From: Sphingomonas naasensis
Lineage (GTDB): Bacteria; Pseudomonadota; Alphaproteobacteria; Sphingomonadales; Sphingomonadaceae
NCBI RefSeq assembly: GCF_004792695.1
Contig: NZ_SRXU01000002.1
Span: forward strand, 310,001-374,000
Reading direction: 5' to 3'
Length of the DNA: 64,000 nucleotides
In this document: piece by piece, positions 53,893 to 60,722 of the stretch
Numbering within the stretch: the first letter of the stretch is position 1
Layout of the letters: the number at the start of each line of letters is the position of its first letter
Position numbers and translations under genes: made by a program
The notes under the pieces: model-generated
Told to the model about the DNA's origin: nothing
What the model saw: the letters and a program-made list of their open reading frames with translations, nothing else
Database searches by the model: none

Positions 53893-55388
53893 GCGCGGTC
53901 CGCGAGGGTGCCCGCCAGGTGATGGCGTGGCTGCACGGCTGGACCGGGCTGCTGCTCGGCCACGTCCTGTTCCTGATGTGCCTCGCCGGCACGCTGAGCC
54001 TGTTCAAGCCCGAGATCGGCCGCTGGATGCGCCCCGAGGCAGTCGCCACCGCCGCGCCCGTCGACGCCGTCGCCGCGGCGACCGGCTGGCTGGCGAAGAA
54101 CGCGAAGGACTCGACCGGTTGGTACCTTACGGCGCCCGACGGCCGCGCGAACACCGTCGAGGCCGCCTATGACAGCGGGGGCGAATTTCTCTATCGCGCG
54201 CTCGATCCGGTGACCGGAGCGCCCGTGGCGCGCGAGACGATGGGCGGCGAATTCTTCTATCGCCTCCATTTCGAGCTCCAGCTGCCTTTTCCCTGGGGAC
54301 GGCTGCTCGCCTCGCTCGCCGCTCTGGTGATGCTCGTCGCGCTGATCACCGGGATCATCGCGCATCGCCGCATCTTCCGCGATTTCTTCACCTTCCGCCC
54401 CGCCAAGGGCCAGCGCTCGTGGCTCGACGGGCACAATGCGCTCGGGGTGCTGTCGCTGCCCTTCCACCTGATGATCACCTTCACCGGGCTGGTGACGCTG
54501 GCCTCGCTCAGCATGCCGTGGCCGATCACCGCCAATTACGGCGACGAGCTCATGGCGATGTACCAGGAGCTGACTCCCGGCCTCGCCAATCGTTCGCCGG
54601 CAGGCACCAGAGCGCCGCTCGCTCCGGTCGCGCCGATGCTCCGCGAGGCGGAGCGCCGCTTTGGCGGCGCGCCGATCGGGCGCGTCTATGTCGTCAATCC
54701 CGGCGATGCCGCGGCGGTGGTGACCGTGTTCCGCAGCGACGCCGCGCAAATCGGCTTCACGCCCGCCGAGATCAGCTTCGACGGCGTCACCGGCAAGGTG
54801 CTTGCCGAATGGACCGAGAACCGACCGGCGGTGAAGACCTACAACGTCGTCTATGGGCTCCACATGGCGCGCTTCGCCCCGGGCGTGCTCCGCTGGCTCT
54901 ATTTCCTCGGCGGCGCGATGCTCACGCTCGCGATCGCCACCGGGCTGGTGCTGTGGGTGGTCAAAAGGCGCGAGCGGGCGCCGCTGTCGCTCGGCAACCG
55001 CCTGCTCGAGCGGCTCAACGCCGGCGCGATCGGCGGGGTGCTGCTCGGCTCGGTCGCCTATCTCTGGGCCAACCGCCTGTTGCCCCTCGAGCTGCCTGGC
55101 AGGGCCGAGGTCGAGGTATCGATCGCGTTGTGGAGCGCGACGGTCTCGCTCGTCGCCGGCGCTGCTCTGCGGCCCGCCATCGCATGGCCGGCATTGCTCG
55201 GCGCGCTTGCGCTGGGCTGCGCCGGCGCAGGGCTGCTCGGCTTCGCGACCTCGGGCGTCGGCCAATGGGGGATGAGCCTGATGCTCGTCGCCACCGCCAC
55301 CGCGCTGTCGCTGATCGTGCGACGCCAGATCCGCGCGTTGCGCGCGCCCCCCGCCCCGCGCCGCGGCCGTGCGAGGGCGGCCGCATGA
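53889..55388 (+). CDS. PepSY-associated membrane protein (siderophore-iron reductase type)
   Basis: A 499-residue inner-membrane protein of the PepSY_TM family. It has an N-terminal TM with HGWTGLLLGHVLFLMCLAGT, a periplasmic loop, HFELQLPFPWGRLL, a second TM block and a central periplasmic PepSY region. The third block (YGLHMARFAPGVLRWLYF) and C-terminal TMs follow. Conserved His residues in the TM blocks resemble haem-binding reductases such as FoxB or FsrB, which release iron from siderophores. Start and stop both overlap neighbours by ATGA, so the unit is tightly coupled. Confidence 0.85.
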   Translation: MSAVREGARQVMAWLHGWTGLLLGHVLFLMCLAGTLSLFKPEIGRWMRPEAVATAAPVDAVAAATGWLAKNAKDSTGWYLTAPDGRANTVEAAYDSGGEFLYRALDPVTGAPVARETMGGEFFYRLHFELQLPFPWGRLLASLAALVMLVALITGIIAHRRIFRDFFTFRPAKGQRSWLDGHNALGVLSLPFHLMITFTGLVTLASLSMPWPITANYGDELMAMYQELTPGLANRSPAGTRAPLAPVAPMLREAERRFGGAPIGRVYVVNPGDAAAVVTVFRSDAAQIGFTPAEISFDGVTGKVLAEWTENRPAVKTYNVVYGLHMARFAPGVLRWLYFLGGAMLTLAIATGLVLWVVKRRERAPLSLGNRLLERLNAGAIGGVLLGSVAYLWANRLLPLELPGRAEVEVSIALWSATVSLVAGAALRPAIAWPALLGALALGCAGAGLLGFATSGVGQWGMSLMLVATATALSLIVRRQIRALRAPPAPRRGRARAAA

Positions 55389-55705
55389 TCTTTGGCGGGT
55401 TGCTCTATCTCGGCCTGTTTGCCCTCGCCGCGAGCATGGGCCGCCACGCCCAGCTGCTCCCGGCACATTGGGGCTTGGCGAAACGCGCCGCGCGGCTGCG
55501 GCTCGCGGCGTGGCTGCTGATCCTCGCATCGCTCGTCATCGCTTTGTGGTCCCCGGACTGGGCGTTGCGCCTGCTCAGCTGGATCGGGCTCGTCGCGGTC
55601 GCCGGCGGAATCGTGCTGCTCAGCCTGACCTATGGGGTGCGCTGGGCGCGGAGCGCGGCCTTGCTCGCCATTGCGCTCGTGGTCGCGGGCCTCGTCGGGC
55701 CATGA
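55385..55705 (+). CDS. DUF3325 small membrane protein
   Basis: A 106-residue protein with about four membrane segments, matching DUF3325 (LYLGLFALAASMGRHAQLL). It overlaps the PepSY gene by ATGA and closes the iron-uptake operon. DUF3325 genes typically occur in this position; no activity is known. Confidence 0.78.
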   Translation: MIFGGLLYLGLFALAASMGRHAQLLPAHWGLAKRAARLRLAAWLLILASLVIALWSPDWALRLLSWIGLVAVAGGIVLLSLTYGVRWARSAALLAIALVVAGLVGP

Positions 55706-55788
55706 GGGAAATTTTTTGCGGCATTTCCCCCGCGATCCCGACTCCGCCTCTACAATAGTAAACAAGATGCTAACGCGGAGACGATCCG

Positions 55789-55980
55789 GTGATCAACGCG
55801 ACGATGTTCGACCCTTTCGCCACCACCACCAGCCAGCGCCGTGGCCGTGCGGCTTCGCACGAGGATGAGCTGCGCCATTTCGAAATCTGCCCGATGTGCA
55901 GCCAGGCCGTCGACCGGCGCGACATCTACGCGGTGATGCATCACCTCCCCGTCGGTCACGCGCCCCGCCCCGTGCACTAG
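55789..55980 (+). CDS. Small CxxC protein, unknown function
   Basis: A 63-residue protein starting at a GTG eight bases after GGAG. The second half holds CPMCSQAVDRRDIYAVMHH and a final His-rich tail, so a single zinc could be held by two Cys and His residues. A TACAAT hexamer at 55751 may be its -10 box. It lies alone between the iron operon and the haemoglobin gene. I do not recognise the family. Codon use fits the surrounding genes, which supports a real product. Confidence 0.55.
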   Translation: MINATMFDPFATTTSQRRGRAASHEDELRHFEICPMCSQAVDRRDIYAVMHHLPVGHAPRPVH

Positions 55981-56041
55981 GACCATTGCCGGCGGCCGCG
56001 GCAATTCCCAACTTGCTTCGATACGCGCCTTCCCGGACGGC

Positions 56042-56422
56042 ATGACCATGGAAATCACCGAAGACGACATCGCCCTGCTTGTCCCGGCCTTTTACGAACG
56101 CATCCGGCACGACGACGTGCTCGGCCCGATCTTCGATGGCGCGATTGCCGATTGGCCGCATCATCTCGGCATCCTCGAGGCCTTCTGGTCCTCGGTCATG
56201 CGCACCAGCGGCCGGTACAAGGGGCAGCCGATGGTCGCACATGTCCGTCACGAGGCAGCGATGACGCCCGAGAATTTCGGCCGCTGGCTAGCGCTCTGGC
56301 AGCAGACCAGCGACGCGTTGCTCCCGCCCGAAAAGGCCGCCCTGTTCCAAGATCGGGCACGTCGCATCGCCGAGAGCCTGCAGCTTGGCGTGCAATATTA
56401 TCGCGACAGAAACGCCGCCTGA
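56042..56422 (+). CDS. Group III truncated haemoglobin
   Basis: A 126-residue globin of the truncated group III (trHbP) type, with AFYERIRHDDVLGPIF, the FWSSVMRTSGRYKGQPM motif and VRHEAAM containing the proximal His region, then FGRWLALW. Members bind haem and O2/NO and are often linked to redox or microaerobic metabolism. A second ATG six bases downstream is possible. Its last 25 bases overlap the end of the convergent MFS gene. Confidence 0.9.
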   Translation: MTMEITEDDIALLVPAFYERIRHDDVLGPIFDGAIADWPHHLGILEAFWSSVMRTSGRYKGQPMVAHVRHEAAMTPENFGRWLALWQQTSDALLPPEKAALFQDRARRIAESLQLGVQYYRDRNAA

Positions 56423-57639
56423 GGCGCGCGCCGCGCCGAAGCGGCGACAGCGAAACCGAGAATGTAGCAATAAGCGAGCAGCGCGACGGCGAAGCTCCAG
56501 TGCAGCCCGATGCGATCGGCAATCTGGCCGGCCAGCAGCGGCACCACCGCTCCCGCGCCGATCGCCGCGCAGAGCAGCCCCGAGGTCGCCGATGCCGATG
56601 CCGTCGACCGCTCGAGCGTGAGCGCGAAGATGGCAGGGAACATCACCGAATTGAACAGCCCAACCGCCATCAGGCACCATGCGCTTGACGGGCCCTGCAT
56701 CAGCAGCGCGCCGGCGCAGAGCGCGGCCGCGACTGTCGCGGCGGCGGCCAGCAAGCGTGCCGCCGGCAGATGGCGCAGCGCCCAGCTCCCCGCGAAGCGC
56801 CCGACCAGCGCACCGCCCCAATAGAAGCTCGCCACCCGCGCGCCGGCATCGGCAAGCGACAGGCCAGCGCCTTGGGGCGCGGCGAGATAGAGGATCAGCA
56901 GACTGCCGATCGTGACTTCGGCACCCACATAGAGCGCGATCCCGCCCGCCCCCAGCAACGCCCAGCGCGCGTGCAGCGCGTCGCGCAGCCGGGCGCCGGC
57001 CGGCGCCGCGATCGCCACCGCGGCGATCTGGCGCCGGGCGAGCGCGACGAGCAGCACCAGTCCCAGCAAGATCGCCGCGATGATCAGAAAGGCGCGACTG
57101 ACCGCCCCGATCCCGGCCGCCTGCGTCGCGCCTGCGCGCAGCCCTTCGCTGCCGAGGATCAGCCGCGCTCCGAAATGCACCCCGCAGACCATGCCGAGCG
57201 CGTTGAAGCCGTGCGCTAGCGTCAACCGAAAGGCACTGCGCTCGGGCGGCCCGAGCAGGGCGGCCAGCGGATTGGCGGCAACCTGCAGCCCGACAACGCC
57301 GCTCGCCAGCACGAACAGCCCCGCCAGCACGAGCGCGAAATGCGGTACCAGCGCGGTGCCTTGCAGGATCAGACAGGCGAGCAGCATCGTGGCGAGCGCG
57401 GCGAGGATCGTCCTGAGCGCGCCAACCCGCCCGAGCACCCACGCCAGCGGCAGCGACATCGTCGCAAAGGCGACGAACGAGACGATCTGGGTGAACAGCG
57501 CGGCGGTATAGGAAAGATGAAAGATCGCGCGCATCGCGGCGATCAGCGGATCGTTGTTGGCGGAGACGAAGCCCCAGGCGAAGAACAGCGCGGTGACCGG
57601 CGCGAACGCCCCGCCGACGCGTCCTCGCCCTGAGGTCAT
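56398..57639 (-). CDS. FGHS-type MFS sugar:proton symporter (FucP/GluP-like)
   Basis: A 413-residue, 12-TM transporter of the fucose-galactose-glucose:H+ symporter family (FFAWGFVSANNDPLIAAMR, VGLQVAANPLAALLG, LTLAHGFNALG). It is the last gene of the receptor 4-halogenase-GH30 unit and overlaps the GH30 stop by ATGA. It probably imports the monosaccharide or short product released by GH30. Sugar identity (glucose, galactose, GlcNAc or fucose) is not predictable. Its 3' end overlaps the haemoglobin gene by 25 bases. Confidence 0.87.
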   Translation of the reverse strand: MTSGRGRVGGAFAPVTALFFAWGFVSANNDPLIAAMRAIFHLSYTAALFTQIVSFVAFATMSLPLAWVLGRVGALRTILAALATMLLACLILQGTALVPHFALVLAGLFVLASGVVGLQVAANPLAALLGPPERSAFRLTLAHGFNALGMVCGVHFGARLILGSEGLRAGATQAAGIGAVSRAFLIIAAILLGLVLLVALARRQIAAVAIAAPAGARLRDALHARWALLGAGGIALYVGAEVTIGSLLILYLAAPQGAGLSLADAGARVASFYWGGALVGRFAGSWALRHLPAARLLAAAATVAAALCAGALLMQGPSSAWCLMAVGLFNSVMFPAIFALTLERSTASASATSGLLCAAIGAGAVVPLLAGQIADRIGLHWSFAVALLAYCYILGFAVAASARRAPQAAFLSR

Positions 57640-59057
57640 CGCGCCCCGCGCCAGCGGAAGGTCACCGCAGCGTTGGACGGCAGCGCATAGGCGAAATGCC
57701 CGCCATCGGCGGCAACCGTCACCGTCTCGTTCGCGGCGCCCGCATTGAAGACGAGCAGCACGCGCGACCCGTCGGGATTGGCGAACGCCACGGTCTCGAT
57801 CCCGCCCGGCCGGCTGTCGGACGCGATGCGATGCGCGCCGCGCGCGACGAATTTGCTGGCATGGCCGAACGCGTAATATTCGACATTGCGGGTCACCCCG
57901 CCGGTGGTGCTGTCGATCTTGACCACGCCGCGGCAATTGTCGCAGCCGCCGAGATGCGGGCCGTATTTCTCGTCGAGCGCGAGGTTCCACATCAGCACGC
58001 CGCGCGCCCAATGGCGCGGCGCGCCGATCACGAGGTTGCGCATCGTCCATGCCCAGCTGTCGGGCCACGCCTTCGACCATTCGCCGCCCGAGCATTCGGT
58101 GAAGAACACGTCCTTGTCGGGATGCTTGTCGCGCACCACGCTCTGCGCCGCGACATCGCCCTTGTAGCAATGCCACGCCACGCCGCTGACGTAGCGTGCC
58201 GCCGCCGGATCGGCGAGCACCCCGAGCGGCTGCTCGGGCAGGTCCCAATTATGATCCCAGTCGAGGATGCGTGTCTTCAGCCCCGCACGCGCGAGCTCCG
58301 GGCCGAGCAGCGCGATGGCCTTGGCGCGCTGCGCCGGGCTCAGCCGCATCCCCGGATAATTCTCCGGCTCGAAATCGGGCTCGTTCTGGATGCTCAGATA
58401 GTCGACCGGACCGATCTCGGCGGCGAAGCCCTGCACCGTGCGCCGCATATAGGCGGCGAAGGGCCGATAGGCGTCGTCGCGCAGCGTGCCCTTGATCAGC
58501 GCGTCGGTGGTCTTCATCCAGCCCGGCGCGCTCCACGGCGAAACCATCACCGCGAGCTGCGGATTGATCGCGCGCGCCGCGCGCACCGTCGGCAGCACCT
58601 CGGCCCGCGCCGGCGCGATCGAGAAATGCGCGAGCTCGGGATCGCGCTCGCCCTTGGGCCGGTCGTCATAGCTGTAATGGCTGCGCGAGAAATCCGACGC
58701 ACCGATCGTCACCCGCGTGAACGACAGCGCGATCCCCTCGGGGCCGAACAGATCGGCGAGCAGCGCCTCGCGCTGCGCCGGGGTCATGTGCCGCTGGATC
58801 AGCCACGCCGAGGCGTCGGTGATCGCGGCGCCATAGCCGACCATCTCCTGGAAGCGCTGCGCCGGATCCACGTTGATCGCGCCCGCCGCCGGCCCCGGGG
58901 CGAGCGCCAGCGACGGCTGGCGGGCAAGCAGGACCGACTGGTCGGGCAATGTCAGCCATATCTCGACCGTGCCCGGCGCCGGCGCGACAGCGGTCGGACG
59001 CGCTGCCGGCGCGCAGCCGGCAAGCGCCAGTGCGCACAATCCTGCCCATAGCCGCAT
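57636..59057 (-). CDS. GH30 glycosidase lipoprotein
   Basis: A 473-residue lipoprotein (lipobox LAGC, Cys15). The GH30 barrel shows the family motifs FQEMVGYGAAITDASAW (part), the acid/base E226 in SIQNEPDFE and nucleophile E321 in FFTECSGGEW, with the companion beta domain at the C terminus. This sequence type covers beta-glucosidase/glucocerebrosidase and endo-beta-1,6-glucanase subfamilies. Beta-1,6-glucan or another beta-glucan is a likely substrate; beta-1,6-galactan is possible. It is cotranscribed with the halogenase-like gene (20 bases upstream) and overlaps the symporter. Confidence 0.88.
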   Translation of the reverse strand: MRLWAGLCALALAGCAPAARPTAVAPAPGTVEIWLTLPDQSVLLARQPSLALAPGPAAGAINVDPAQRFQEMVGYGAAITDASAWLIQRHMTPAQREALLADLFGPEGIALSFTRVTIGASDFSRSHYSYDDRPKGERDPELAHFSIAPARAEVLPTVRAARAINPQLAVMVSPWSAPGWMKTTDALIKGTLRDDAYRPFAAYMRRTVQGFAAEIGPVDYLSIQNEPDFEPENYPGMRLSPAQRAKAIALLGPELARAGLKTRILDWDHNWDLPEQPLGVLADPAAARYVSGVAWHCYKGDVAAQSVVRDKHPDKDVFFTECSGGEWSKAWPDSWAWTMRNLVIGAPRHWARGVLMWNLALDEKYGPHLGGCDNCRGVVKIDSTTGGVTRNVEYYAFGHASKFVARGAHRIASDSRPGGIETVAFANPDGSRVLLVFNAGAANETVTVAADGGHFAYALPSNAAVTFRWRGAR

Positions 59058-59077
59058 TGTCTCTCTCCCCTTGCCGG

Positions 59078-60577
59078 TCAGGACGCCGGACACGTCTTCG
59101 CGACGAATTCGGCGTGCCCCGGCATCACCGCGACGCATTTGGCGATCACCTTCTCGATATTGTCGAGGAACTGATCCACCTGCACCTCGCTGCGGATATC
59201 GACCAGCGGGTCGTAGCCGCGCGGGATCACACCCTGGCCGAGGAACACCTGGATCCAGCTCTCCTCGGTGAACAGCTCCTCGTCCTCGCGGAACACCCGG
59301 CCATTGGCAGCGAACAGGTCGATCTTGCGCTGGAGCGTGGCGGGTATTTCCATGTCGCGGCAATGCCGCCAGAAGGGCGTGTCGTCGCGCTCGGTCGCCT
59401 TGTAGTGGAGGATGATGAAATCGCGGACACGCTCATATTCGAAGTCGGTCTGGCGGTTGAACTCGGCGATCGTCGCCGGATCGAAACCGGTATCGGGCAG
59501 CAGCCGCACCATCCGCACGATCGCCGACTGGATCAGATAGAGGCTGGTCGATTCGAGCGGCTCCATGAACCCCGCCGCCAGACCGATGGCGACGCAATTG
59601 CGGTTCCATGTCCGGTTGCGCTTGCCGGTGGTGAAGCGGAGGCGGTTGGGCTCCGCCAGCTGCGCCCCGTCGAGATTGGCGAGCAGCTGCGCCTCGGCTT
59701 CGGCGTCGTCGATGAAGCTGCTCGCATAGACGTGGCCGTTGCCGGTGCGGTGCTGGAGCGGGATCCGCCATTGCCACCCGGCCGTCCGCGCGGTGGCGCG
59801 GGTATAGGGCGTGAACGGCTCGGTCCGCGCGCACGGCACCGCCATCGCGCGATCGCATGGCAGCCAGTGCGTCCAGTCCTCGTAGCCGGTCTTGAGCGCT
59901 TCCTCGATGATCAGCCCGCGAAACCCCGAGCAATCGATGAACAGGTCGGCGGCGATCACTTCGCCATCGTCCATCGTCACCGATTCGACGAAGCCGTCTT
60001 CGCTGCGCAGCGCCACGCCCGCGACTTTGCCCTCGCGCCGCCGCACCCCGCGCGCCTCGGCGAGCCCGCGCAGATATTGCGCGTAGAGCCCCGCGTCGAA
60101 ATGGAAGGCGTGGGCGATGTGCCCGATCGGCGATTCCGCCAGTTTGGGATCGGCGCGCATGAACTTGTTGGCGAGCGCCGCGGCGGTGTTGATCGAATAG
60201 GCCGAGAAGTCGCTCGCCTTCCCCGCGGCCTGCGCCTTGAGCCAATATTGATGGCAGCGCAGCCAGCCGAGATCCTGCCCGATCACGCCGAAGCCATGGA
60301 TATAGCTGTGCCCGCGGCGCCACCAGTCGACGAACTGGATGCCCAGCTTGAAGCTGCCCTGGGTGCGGCGCATGAAGTCGTTCTCGTCGAGCCCGATCAG
60401 CTCGTTGTACTTCTTGATCGCCGGGATCGTCGCCTCACCCACCCCGATCGTGCCGATCTGCTCGGACTCGATCAGCGTGACCTCGTAGAGTCCCTCGAAG
60501 AGCTTCGCGAGCAGCGCCGCGGTCATCCACCCGGCCGATCCGCCCCCGACGATCAGGATCCGCTTCAGCTGCTGCAT
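59078..60577 (-). CDS. Tryptophan-halogenase-family flavoprotein
   Basis: A 499-residue FAD-dependent protein of the tryptophan halogenase family. It has GGGSAGWMTA near the N terminus, the catalytic-Lys motif in RTQGSFKLGI (K77), the WQWRIP halogenase signature and PLESTSLYLIQSA with the conserved Glu. In sphingomonads, Caulobacter and Xanthomonas such genes repeatedly sit next to TonB-dependent receptors of carbohydrate loci; their true substrate there is not known. The ATG at 60577 follows GGGAGAGGC. It lies between receptor 4 and GH30 in one unit. Halogenation of free tryptophan is possible but not implied. Confidence 0.88.
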   Translation of the reverse strand: MQQLKRILIVGGGSAGWMTAALLAKLFEGLYEVTLIESEQIGTIGVGEATIPAIKKYNELIGLDENDFMRRTQGSFKLGIQFVDWWRRGHSYIHGFGVIGQDLGWLRCHQYWLKAQAAGKASDFSAYSINTAAALANKFMRADPKLAESPIGHIAHAFHFDAGLYAQYLRGLAEARGVRRREGKVAGVALRSEDGFVESVTMDDGEVIAADLFIDCSGFRGLIIEEALKTGYEDWTHWLPCDRAMAVPCARTEPFTPYTRATARTAGWQWRIPLQHRTGNGHVYASSFIDDAEAEAQLLANLDGAQLAEPNRLRFTTGKRNRTWNRNCVAIGLAAGFMEPLESTSLYLIQSAIVRMVRLLPDTGFDPATIAEFNRQTDFEYERVRDFIILHYKATERDDTPFWRHCRDMEIPATLQRKIDLFAANGRVFREDEELFTEESWIQVFLGQGVIPRGYDPLVDIRSEVQVDQFLDNIEKVIAKCVAVMPGHAEFVAKTCPAS

Positions 60578-60664
60578 GCCTCTCCCTGCGCCTTGTCTTC
60601 GCGCCTGTTGCCGGTGTCGCAGGTTGCCGCCGTGCTTGGCAAGCGCGCGCCGCCCCGGAAAAGC

Positions 60665-60697
60665 CGGGGAAGCATGGGCGCCGCCCATGCTTCCCCG
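60665..60697. other. Perfect intercistronic stem-loop between receptor 4 and halogenase-like gene
   Basis: GGGGAAGCATGGGCG (60666-60680) is exactly complementary to 60682-60696 around one base, and C60665 pairs with G60697. No T tract follows on the minus strand. It could stabilise the receptor mRNA or reduce read-through, giving more receptor than enzyme. Confidence 0.75.
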
Positions 60698-60722
60698 TTA
60701 TGACCCGGAGGGGCTCCGGAAC

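Noticed and set aside
59078..60577. Secondary-metabolite biosynthetic cluster around the halogenase
   Set aside because: No synthetase, polyketide or other tailoring genes nearby; the context is glycan uptake.
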